A stretch of DNA of 64,000 nt from Litomosoides sigmodontis. Lineage: Eukaryota > Nematoda > Chromadorea > Rhabditida > Onchocercidae. Made by a program: the position numbers and the translations under genes. Of the stretch, positions 27,101 through 38,376 are shown piece by piece. The stretch is from assembly GCA_963070105.1 (NCBI GenBank), contig OY718808.1, forward strand, positions 186,001-250,000, in the 5' to 3' direction. The notes beneath the pieces were generated by a model. It had not been told where the DNA came from, made no database searches, and saw only the letters and a list, made by a program, of their open reading frames with translations. Each line of letters starts with the position of its first letter. Position 1 is the first letter of the stretch.

Positions 27101-29735
27101 ATGGCTGATGCAGCAGAACATGAGTGGGAATTAAGTCGCGAAAATATCCGACCGCTCAGAAGTGGCCGGAGGGTGAAATCCTTAAATAGTGTTTTCGGTG
27201 GTAAGTTTCATTTATAGTAACATGTTTTGGTACTATATGTATAAGTGGTAAGGTATTTTAACATTTTAGAAATGACAACGTTTTGAAATAATATGCCATT
27301 GCATAGGTCGTAATTTTGAATTTTCATGTCGTATCCGCCATCATGTGTGAAGGGTTACATGCGTACAATTTTTACGGTACATAGTAGTGCACCTGAATTA
27401 GATCAAAACAACTTCGGCTTGATTATTTATACTGATCTTAATTATGGCAAGATTGTTAAACCTGTACATATACTGATAATAAATGATGCTACTATTAATG
27501 TCGGTATCAGCTCAAAGAATATACTACTTTGCTAAATAGAAAACTAGTAGGTGTCAAAATCACATTAATCGAAGCAGAAAAGCGCTTCGAGAACGATTTT
27601 GAGCAAGCAAAGGCATCGGATAACCCGTTGGATATATGTTCGCATTATATAGCCTGGTTCGAAGAACACTTCCCAACAGGTTGCGTAACTCATTTTTTAT
27701 AAGTTGTACACTACGAATTTTTATTGTGTAAGTTTTCTTCAATATATATCCTACATTTTTTGTGGACCAACTGTTAGATCAACATTGATCACTGATCATT
27801 TGAAAACTGTCATTAATTAAATGAAACGAAGTAGTTAAATTTTGTATCTTAAGTCTCTTGCTGAAAGTGCCATATTTAGAACATCGGTCGCAGAAGTGTT
27901 AGTGGATAAACTACATGATCGCCATTCTTAGACGGGGCCCTGATTTGACTACAAATAAGTTTGATAATTTTATAGGGAAGCAGTCGCATCTTTTTTCGGT
28001 ACTAACCCGTGTAATCAATACTTTCGGTTATCGTGAGGAGTTTTTGAATGATGAAAGGATGCTGAAGTTTTGGATAAAATTAATCGAGAATAAATCTGGT
28101 GAAAATGTTGATGCATTTTTTGAACGTGCTTATCTTGCCGGATGTTGTCGTCACCTAGCGAAGTTTTACGTCAGGTGGGCTGAAGTGAGTATTATAATTT
28201 TCCTCGAAATTCTCTTTCCCGTGGAATCTGAATTTGTTTTTTGTAAGGTTTTTTCAGCAAGCTATGTGGAATTATTTTAGGGTTGAAAATGTTACTCAAT
28301 TTGGAATACATAATGATCACTACCGTTATTTGGTCTTTTATCATCTTTGCAGATTTAGTTGCAGTTGTTATCATTATTGTGGGATTTCTGCAACTTTTCC
28401 AGATTCGTGAAAATTTGCACGATATAAATGGTGCACGAATGGTTCTCAATCGTGGTCGAGAACACTGTGCAGAACCACTACACTTATTAAACGAGGCGTC
28501 AGATGGCTTAGAAATGCGGCAAATTCGGGCGGCACTTCGAAGCTTCAGTGATAGCGAAAATGATTTGATTAATGAAACTGAATCGAATGTGCAACGATTA
28601 GCTCTCGGCCAGCTAACCGGTAAGTGCATTACTCGCTATAAGTCATTATACATTTGCTTGCTGTTATAAACAACGAATTTGATATCGGAAACAGAATTTT
28701 ATGATTTGTTCAAAAGTTTTAAACTTCATATTTTATTCAAAATTATGTTACCTACATTTTCAACTTCAAATGTAAAGAGGAAGTAATTGTGTTGGTTGCT
28801 GATTTTCAGGGTTGGGATCGAATCATGAAGCTCCAGTATTTCGAGATACATGTAAAAAACCAGGTAGTCTGCATCTTGGTACTCGGCCGCATTGTTTGGA
28901 AGAAGCAAAAAGAGGAAATGGTTTTTACATATATCAGGTAAAAAAATAAAATTAAAGGTTTCTTTGTAACGAATGAGCATACTGAGCTCCACGTGCCAGT
29001 TTGAAAGTGTGTTTTCAAAATAATCTGTAAAGCGCTATTAGAAATTTTTATCTGGTAGGAATTTACGTAGTACGAATCATCTATCTTTTTGAGAATAATT
29101 TCATTTTTAATTTGAAATGAGGTTTCCACTTTTTCCAGCATGTACTGTACAGTTTTTTATACATATAATGAAAACTAAGAAGATGTAATTGAACGCTTAA
29201 TTTATTAGGATTCTCAGTGTAGTCTTCAGGAAATCTTTGTTTATCCGTGAATTACAGCGAGCGAAAGGGTAGAAAGCTTTTAACGATAATGTTTAACGGT
29301 TATTTGAAAAGGTCTCAATGCAGGGCGAAGAAGTATTTGATGATGAGAACTTGTTGGTACCAAAAAGTTTCGGCGATAAATTGGCTCATGTCGCTTTTGT
29401 GCAGAACAGTTGGAACCCTACCAAATGGAAAGACGCACGAATTGATGGTATACTGAAAAGAACTGAAGTACACCAGGCTGCTTTCACGGTTATTTGTACT
29501 TCTATTGAGACGATTTGGATTAATATGTTTTATATTCTGATTTTATCGAGCAATATATATGTGAAACTTCTGTTTTTCTTATGCAGTTTTTTTTTTTTAA
29601 TTCACGCCAAAACTTCGGTTATTATTGAATAAATTTGGTCAGGTTTTCAATGAGAACGGAGAAGTGAAAGATCGGGATCAACCGAGCAGGCGAGCACGAT
29701 TGTTTATATCAAACAAAGTTAGAAGAATTCTTTGA
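27101..29735 (+). CDS. san-1: Mad3/BubR1-like spindle checkpoint protein (no kinase domain)
   Basis: Spindle assembly checkpoint protein of the Mad3/BubR1 family, which in the mitotic checkpoint complex inhibits APC/C-Cdc20. Exons: 27101-27200, 27551-27679, 27976-28184, 28258-28281, 28403-28619, 28810-28937, 29324-29467 and 29643-29735. All in phase; about 347 aa. Residues 8-21 (EWELSRENIRPLRS) match the N-terminal BubR1 block around the first KEN box, but the K is R here. The Mad3/BUB1 homology domain follows, with NPLDICSHYIAWFEEHFPTG, SHLFSVLTRVI and RHLAKFYVRWAE. After it come a charged region and a VFDDEN segment that resembles an ABBA-type motif. The frame stops 30 residues into the last exon with no kinase domain, as in yeast Mad3 and C. 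elegans SAN-1. The 24-nt exon is well supported by the reading frame. Confidence 0.88.
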
Positions 29736-31278
29736 TATTGCTTAGCTTTCTACGATTGGTGGACTAAGTTTACAGATCACTATTTTGTTTATCCAATTTT
29801 ATCATTTTCATTGATCTTCAAATAATTTAATTTTCCTGGCAAGGTGGTCGTTTACCAAATTATTAGTCCAGGCAGGGAGTGAGGGATTAGGAAGCGGTAG
29901 AAGCGAATGATGTCTTTTTTAGCATGAAAAATTTTTCATCCTCTTTGTTTTTTTCAGGTCATTTCAATGGAAGAGCTGTTTGCAGAACGGCTTCAGTTGT
30001 AGTTTTCTAATTGATTAGTATTAGAAGAGATACTTTCATTGTAATAGTACTCGTACTCTGTTTCACTTGTGCTCTTTACTTGTACAATTTAATATATCAG
30101 TGTTTCATGGAAGAATTACCTGTATATAACGCTGGTGATTTTTCTTGTCACTTTAAATAACAGTTGTTGGAAATAAACACTCTGAATGATGTTAGTATCC
30201 AAGTATGCCTGAGATATCTTGTTTCTGGAGAAAATTTCTAAACTCTATTTCTAAAAGCATGCGCGTATAAGTTGTTGTGCTTCCGTCACTAGTTTTGGTT
30301 CATTTTTATGGTTTATGAGATCAGCTTCAGTTATGTAATATTTCTAGGTAGATTTTGATCCAAAATCCACAGTCTCCATATAATCTACCAAGTGGAGATA
30401 TTTTTCAGATTTTCAAGCTAAAATTTCTCTTTGAAGTGCATTTTTTTTGGCGAACACATGAATGCTTTTATAATATATGGTCTCCAGAAAGATTAAGGTA
30501 GCAAGAAACTAGTCAATAATGATGTTGATTTGACCGTATGTTATATGTTGTATCACCAGGTGAAGGTGCAGATTTAACTTTTATTCTCCATATATATATA
30601 ATGTACTATTTATCATTTCTTATATTCCATTAAACAAATTTCCAAAATTTCATGTTTGTGAAATCACTCATGTTTTTCTAACGAAGCTGAATGGTACTTT
30701 AAAATTTTGTGATTATGGTTCTTCTGTTTTGTCGATGAAATTTATAAGGCTTTCAACGTCGTCGTAAGAACAAGATCCCTCTCATACTAAGCATGTGTGA
30801 TATTAATTATAGCTCTTCTTTAAGCGAGCAATGCTTATCATGTTGTCCGTTTTCATATTTTATATTCTAGCGATAAGTTCTCAGTGAGTCATTCTTCAGT
30901 TTCATTTTTCTGCGTGCTGTCTACAGTCATTTGTATTCAGTGTTATCCATAAATAATCTTGCCATAATTTCAATACTATTTTATCCCAAACAGCTCTGCA
31001 CAGAGAAATGAGGGCCGTAGTTTGTGTAGAATGCTTAAATTAAACTGTTTGATTAAACATGATTAAACTGTTCTTAACTAGTAGCTTGCAGTAGAATCTC
31101 GTCTTTGTATAAATGAATATAAATTCCCGTTCCACGTTCTCTCAATCTTTTCAAAATTTTATGTGAAAAACAGGGAGACTATTTGCAGCTTTATCTTGTA
31201 GATTGGAATCCATTCTCATAAGCATATTCATATGCAAAAATTTCGACAATTTTTATACGACAAAACCAGTGTAGAAAT
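29736..31278 (+). other. mad3-rpc8 intergenic region
   Basis: 1.5 kb of AT-rich sequence with stops in all frames. A possible AATAAA signal lies at 30172-30177. A cryptic acceptor (AAAACCAG) occurs 10 bases before the RPC8 start codon. No additional gene was seen. Confidence 0.5.
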
Positions 31279-33023
31279 ATGTTCGTCCTAGCACTGTTGG
31301 AGGATACTGTACGGATTAAGCCGCATCAATTTGGTGAAGCTTTTGAGCCGGTAAGCGTTTTCAGATATAAGATAATAGTATGTATCATGCGCTAACTGGA
31401 AGAGGACTTTTTGAATAACATCCCATCTGCTTAAATTTTTGCTTTAAGTATCCAAAGAATCCATGCGAAAAGAAATTCCGTTAAATTCAATATATTCGCT
31501 GGTAATGGTTTTAATATGATCTATTCCAAAGGTTAAGACAATTCTCACATAATTTGAAACTGATTTAGTCGATTGACAATATCTTTGTTTTCATTATATC
31601 TGTGTTACCTTAATCCATTTGCAAATATTAATCCGTAAGAGGAATTTAGAAAAGCGCAGTAATCTGAGCAGATACATTCAGTACACAGTTAACAATGTAT
31701 ATTTTAATAGTATTTTAAATCTTCAGATGCTAATGAAACGTCTGAATGAACAGTTCGCCAATAAAATCGTGCCAGGCTTAGGTCTGTGTATTATAATCTA
31801 TGATCTCGTTAATGTTGGTGTCTCGTATATATTACCTGGTGATGGCAGTACACATACGAAAGTAAAGGTAAACTGGATTTTCGCATGATGTGCCATCTAT
31901 TAATTATATGAAAAAAATTTCTTATGCACTTTCCTGACGTCTTCTTAGTTGTATTATTTCCTTTTTAAACTAATCCTCAATGAACGACAGCTAATTTTGC
32001 GTTTTTACATACAGGAGAAGAAATAAGTTAGAATTCTCTATGAATGGTAAATGTCTAACTTATTCACAATCAAGAGGAGAATTTTGGACAGTTTCAGTTT
32101 CGTTTTGTTGTATTTCGGCCTTTTATCGATGAAGTTATTGAAGCAAAAGTGTTATCAAGTAATGCCGAAGGATTGATGCTATCAGTGATATTTTTCGAAG
32201 ACATCTTTATACCGGCACACCGATTACCACAACCGTCAGTTTTCGAGGAGGAAGAACAGGTTGAAATTAAAATTTTTAATTATACAGTAACAAAAAAAAT
32301 TGGAAAAGTAACAACTCGTAAATTAGTGCCTTTCTTTAGCTAAGATGTGATTTTCGTGATCTTACGCACCCACTTCAATTTTGTCTTTTCTTTTTAGATT
32401 TTCTTAATGCAACGAAAAGAATTTTGATATAATTTCAGATTTGGTATTGGGAATATAAGTCTGAAGATGAGCAATCTGCTAAGCTGTACATGGATCCTGG
32501 TAAAACTGTCCGCTTTCGGGTCATTGAAAATATTTTCAAGTAATTCTTATTGTTGAGGGCAATGTAATAGATTTTCAGAGTTCGAGATTATTTTATGCTT
32601 GAAGAAAATAGCACTGAACTACTTAATGATAAACCATCTAAAGCACTTGAATCACTAGTGGTCATAACGTAAAATCTTAGTGCTAGCTGGTATTATTCAG
32701 TCAACTTGTGGAGTAAAAAGTCTAGAAAAGACACACATAATATTCAAAAAAAAACAATATATAAATTAACCAACAAACTGTGGAAAAGGTAGAAGTTCAG
32801 GAAACAATAATTTTGACATTACAGAGACATAGATCCTGATAGCAGTCAAGATGAATTAAAACGTGAAAAATCGTATCAAATTATCGGGTCGATGGCGGAA
32901 ACCGGATTGGGATGTGTATTGTGGTGGACACCAAATGAGGAAAGCGCAAAGAATGAAGACGAAGATCCAATGGACAAAGACACAGTGCATGATAAGGATG
33001 AGGAGCAGAGAGCTTGTACTTGA
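31279..33023 (+). CDS. polr3h: RNA polymerase III subunit RPC8 (POLR3H, Rpb7-like)
   Basis: Stalk subunit of RNA polymerase III, the counterpart of Rpb7, which with RPC9 supports initiation and RNA contact. Exons: 31279-31350, 31727-31867, 32098-32259 (or from 32092, in frame), 32439-32539, 32579-32668 and 32825-33023; all phases agree, about 254 aa. The N-terminus FVLALLEDTVRIKPHQF and the SHS2-like domain (FANKIVPGLGLCIIIYDL, LPGDGSTHTKVK) match the family. An S1-like OB domain follows (FRFVVFRPFIDEVIEAKV, IFFEDIFIPAHRLPQP). The family-typical end (IGSMAETGLGCVLWWTPN) is present. It is longer than the roughly 204-aa human protein because of an insert between RFRVIE and the last block, and an acidic tail after WWTPN. 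The insert exon at 32579-32668 could be optional. Confidence 0.93.
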
Positions 33024-33751
<728 letters not shown>

Positions 33752-33767
33752 TGCTTTTTGCAGAAAA
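33752..33767 (+). promoter_or_regulatory. Probable trans-splice acceptor of pinin gene
   Basis: A strong acceptor, CTTTTTGCAG, ends at 33763, four bases before the pinin ATG. No upstream coding exon is in phase, so spliced-leader addition is likely. Confidence 0.5.
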
Positions 33768-36686
33768 ATGATGGAGTTGGACATATTAAGCGCCGATATA
33801 TCGAAGGCCTACGATGATTTACGAACCATTGAAGAATCGATCATTTCATTATCGGGAAAAGAAAGGTAGTTTTTTCTGTATTATTTGTGATTAGAGAACA
33901 AAAAAATATCCAGTTTTTTGTAATTTAGTGTTTAATATTATTTCTCACTGGGTTACATCTCCAGAGTTTTTTCGCCGTAATTTTGGGTACTGTTGTAAAA
34001 AATTACAGTTTCTACAGCAAAAATTGCAGTTTCTTTTCTGAAATATGCGATAAATTTCTCGTTTTAAACCAGTAAGTGTTGGATGAGTGTCTTTTGTAAT
34101 GAATTTGTATGTTAAAAATGTTCTTATTGCTAGTATTTTTGATTTTAAAGGTTTGGTACGGGCAGGAGACGTATTCAGGATTCTAGTGGCCGACCTAATA
34201 ATTATCCATATGAAAGGTATTCTTCCTTCTACTGTTTATTATTCACATTTAGTTTTGGTTTATTTTATTAGAAAGGCAAACGATTATTTGCAGACGTGAT
34301 ACACGCACAGTAAGCGTAGATTCGTCGGGACCGAATAAACGCCGTTTAGTTATATCCGCTGAGAATGAGTAAGTTTCCATTGTGTTCACTGTAATTGGAA
34401 TTATTATTGTGAAAATATTTTCTGCATGTACTCCAGAAGGAAAGTTATCTCTTGAACAGTTCAGTCATTCATTGATAAGATTTAGACGGGAAATTATTTG
34501 CAGTTTGTACGAGGGTTCAGACAAACGGGCACGATATGATGACAAAGAAGATGAAGCAGTTCGACGCACTGTGCAGTCATCAGTTGTTATGCCTGCTATT
34601 GAAACGAAGTCGCGTAAAGCTGCTATATCTGAGCTGAAAGGAGCAGAAAAAAAAGAAGTTAATGTCAGGTCAGATTTCACTTTTGCAAGAAAAAAATGCG
34701 GAAGGCTTTCGGGGCTCATTCTTGTTCTTAAAGATAGCGGTGATTGATAAATATGACAGAAAAGCGGGAATAAGAAGTCTAACTTCCTGGTTATCAGTTT
34801 ACAGTTTTCCAGGTCATGAAAAGCGGGTGAAGATCACGGATTGTAGAATCCTTTCATTTATTTCATATTTCCCTCATTGGATGTCGATTTTTTTAATTCA
34901 GTTTTACGGGAAAAACAATTGTTCATACATGAGAAAATTGCGAATGAGAAGTTGTTGTAGGCAGTATAGGCAGTAATAGATTAATTTGACAGATTTTTAT
35001 TTTGCCTTAGTAATTTGTCCAAAATGGATATATACTTATATGCTTGAAGCGCAATAAGAGTGAAGTTTAAGAAAATTTAGGAATCGTCGAATGTTTTCAA
35101 ATTTACTGCTTGGAACACTGCAGCGTTTTCAGATGGAGGAGAAGAAAATATCATCAGTAGAAAAAGTTCAGGTATAATTTTTGGATGATGTGGTTTGCAA
35201 ATTAGATTATGTGAAATGTTCATTAATGTGGAATATCGAAGATTCAGGCTGAAAAACAAAAGGAGGTTGAAAGGCGTTTGCGCGAGTCAGAAGAAGAAGA
35301 GCGCGAACGATTAGCTCGAGAAAAAGCTGCATTACTTGGAAAAAGGCGTGAAAAGGAACGTTTGATCAAATCGTTGCAACGAAGGAAAGCGATTATACAA
35401 TATGTTAGTTATCAAAATTGTGGAACACATAGCTTATTTGTATTTTCGTGTATTATTTTGTGCTTATTTTTTATGTTTTTTGTGGGGAAGTGTAAGCTAA
35501 ACAATATTTTTTGTGAAATTAGGAATTTATATTTTTTTGATACTTCATCATTTTTTTATTCATGCATTCTCTCTGTGGGAATCGAAAAAAATGCGAATTT
35601 TTTTGAAAGAAGGAATTCTGGCTTGGTGGGTTAATGGCACTAAAAAAAGACTTTTTTCTGATTTTATATGAGTTTAGATGAAACAAGCTTAACAAACCTT
35701 TAAGTTATACAGTTATAAAGGAAATCTGATTTAATCAGTCAAGAAGAGACTTACGAAGAATCCGTTTGAAGTAGTTTACTAATATTTTTTTAAAATGCAG
35801 TGTGTTTCAGGCAGAACAAAAGCAGGAGCATTATCGCAAATTACAAAATTTTATTCAAACTCAGGCGAAACCACCGGTGTTCTATTTGCCTGCAAAGCAT
35901 ACATTGCGAACTCTCGAACTGTTGAAAGTGTCTTCAAAGAAAATTGATGGTATGTTCCACATATTTCCTGCAATAATAGTCTTGGTACCACGTGATAAGT
36001 GTTGGGACTAGTAGATTTTGTATGAATTTTCAATATGGTTTTGAAATTTAATTTACAGAACTTATCGAGCATCGCCGGCAACAGATGGAGGCTGATCTGA
36101 AAACACCGGAGGACAAGCAAGTGGACGAGGGTGATTCTGATGGCGAGCACTCTGAAACTTCAGGAGCTATGTGTTCTACTGAAAAAACAGATTCAAATAA
36201 GCCTTCAGGCAATGAAGTTGGTGGCAAAAAGTTGTTTGGTGCTGAAGTTAAAGGAAGAGAATTGGTAGGAGGAGTGTCCGTGGAATCTTCATTGCGGGTA
36301 ATTTTCAAAGTTAATTTATCCTTCAATACTCAATGTTTTAGTTATCCAAATGTCGTAGATAGGAATAAAACGTTCTTTCATGCTTGAAAGAAATATGTTT
36401 GAATTTACTATTGAACAACTTCGATTACCTTTTGAGATCTACGAAATTGAATTTCTCAGTACCATGAAATATCTTTCGTTATTTCATATGTCTTGTTCTT
36501 TTTTAGGACTTCGGAGAGGAAGGATGTATGAATGGCAATGAAAGAACAGAGGCGAACCAGCTGGATGGGGACGAACAAGAAACAGGTAAGGATAATAGTC
36601 ATAGTGATAGTGAACCACCAGGTGATGAGGCAGAAATTGATCAGGATGGTGACTCTCATGTGGCACTCGCTGAGGAAGATGATTAA
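33768..36686 (+). CDS. pnn: Pinin-family splicing-associated protein
   Basis: Pinin is a nuclear-speckle protein associated with exon junction and splicing factors. Exons: 33768-33865, 34151-34216, 34294-34368, 34504-34668, 35081-35171, 35248-35403, 35811-35949, 36059-36297 and 36507-36686. All phases agree; about 402 aa. The N-terminus (MELDILSADISKAYDDL) matches the pinin helical start. Next come basic RRD and NKRR motifs and SSVVMP. The pinin/SDK core reads RNRRMFSNLLLGTLQRF, followed by a highly charged coiled coil (EERERLAREKAALL) and the conserved KPPVFYLPAKHT block. The C-terminal 100 residues are acidic (SDGEHSE, GDEAEIDQDGD). The long SR tail of vertebrate pinin is missing. A GTAAGG donor-like site in the last exon at about 36586 could allow a different C-terminus. 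Confidence 0.92.
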
Positions 36687-37133
36687 TGATATAAAAATTT
36701 CGAGTAAGTGTTCTTGTGAAGTTGTCTCCAATTTTTAACGGGGTGATTAAATTTGAGATTTATTAGCTGGACGATGATGCATATTTATGAGATTATATCA
36801 CCTTTGAAAAGATGATAAATATGTGTTTGAAATGAAATATGATATTATTTGCAAGAGTTATTAGAAGAGAGAACATTTCTAATTTGAATGAAGAGATGTG
36901 AATTTTTTAATGAAACGATGATAGTTTCTGATATATTCTGGAAAGACGTCAGTAGGACCGTGCTTCTGTTCATTTATTCCGCAATTTGGTTTCTTTATTA
37001 TGTCAAAATTCAATATTTATAGTAATTTTTATCCTAGTAATATATTTCAGGTTCCATAGCTTTTTCATTTAAACTTCTCTTTCAGCTGCTACTTCTTTAC
37101 AGCTGAGTGACTTCAGTTAATAATACCGTCATC
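36687..37133. other. Region downstream of pinin
   Basis: AT-rich 3' flank of pinin with no open frame of interest. A CTTCAG acceptor-like site lies 18 bases before the ATG at 37134. Confidence 0.5.
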
Positions 37134-37895
37134 ATGAAATTCGGCATATGTATTACTGTTGCAGCGTTACTGTTTGTTCAGTAAGCAACTCTTTGCTAAG
37201 AACGTTTTGTTATTTACTTTTCAGTAATAGTTGCACAGTCGGGAGTTAAATACAGTTTGTTCTAGTACCAATTTCAATAATTCTATGGGCACCTGAATTT
37301 TATCTAAGCGACGTATAGCTTGGATTGCATACGTTGTACTTCTTTTTATTTTTATTTACGCAGACTTTTCCATCTTGTTTATGACGTTGTTTTTGTCTAG
37401 AGATAAAACTTTCTGCTTCGGTTTACGACATAGAACATGTTTCCCAACATGTTGCATGTTGTTAGGAGATGCTGATGCATTTTTCTTGGATTTTTAAAAA
37501 GGTAGTGCGAAAAGAGCTCTATTGTATTAGATGGTGATTTACGGTACTGTTCAAATACCCGTAATCAGCTTTATTCCCACTTATCAAATATGGTATTAGA
37601 ATTTCTCAATGGACAATGGTACATGTTTTATATTGAAATGGAAGCAGCAGGAAGAAGAGAAATCGGGAAGGTCAAACTGCATTTTATGAGTTATGCTAAC
37701 ATTTCATGCGCTGTTATAAAATAACGTGTGTTAAAAAATAATGCTTACTTGAAAAGGCTAAAATGCCCATAACAACACGTCAGTAGTTTCTAACGTGTAA
37801 TAGATGGCTGGGATAAAATTTGTTTTAGAAGTCCCACGTCAAACAATGGAGGAGATGAAATTTCGCACAATTTTAGTGGAATAAAATTAATTTAG
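37134..37895 (+). CDS. Candidate small secreted peptide gene
   Basis: Two exons, 37134-37180 and 37829-37895, join in phase (phase 2 to phase 2) through a clear GTAAGC donor and a TTGTTTTAG acceptor. They give a 37-aa peptide. The first 15-16 residues (MKFGICITVAALLFV) form a good signal peptide. The rest is hydrophilic with no cysteines. An alternative acceptor at about 37364 would give an even shorter hydrophobic end. I recognise no family. With so short a frame this may be chance. It lies between the convergent pinin and Kv genes. Confidence 0.28.
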
Positions 37896-38376
37896 TGCTT
37901 TTTAGATGATAGTATTTCGCTATTTGATAAAGTAGGCTCGTTTGCGTTTTCCCTTACTTCGATTCCAACAAAGTGTGTAATTATGATTCACACACTCGTA
38001 CGGTACTTCTGTGAATTTGTCTTATTGAAACATGAACGAAACCAACCAAGTGCTGGTCTGTAAAATCCAGATTTCAGTTATCTTAATTGAAATCTAAGGC
38101 TGGATAGAATGTGATGTACAATGTATGTGAACACTATACTTGTTTCTCAAATAGAACGAATTGCATTCAAAGAGTCGGACGGGTTTTTTCGGAAATCTGG
38201 GATAAAATTTCCCTAATGGTTGAGGACAGTACAAAGTGAAATTTTAGTACACAGTAATCAGTAAGAAGATTACGAAGTTGCTAATTACCGTTTAAACAGA
38301 TATTTTCTGGAGTATTTCAAAGGAGAAAGGGGAAACCGACGTTGGAGTGTAATTAGTTCAGTACAGAAGGAAGTTG

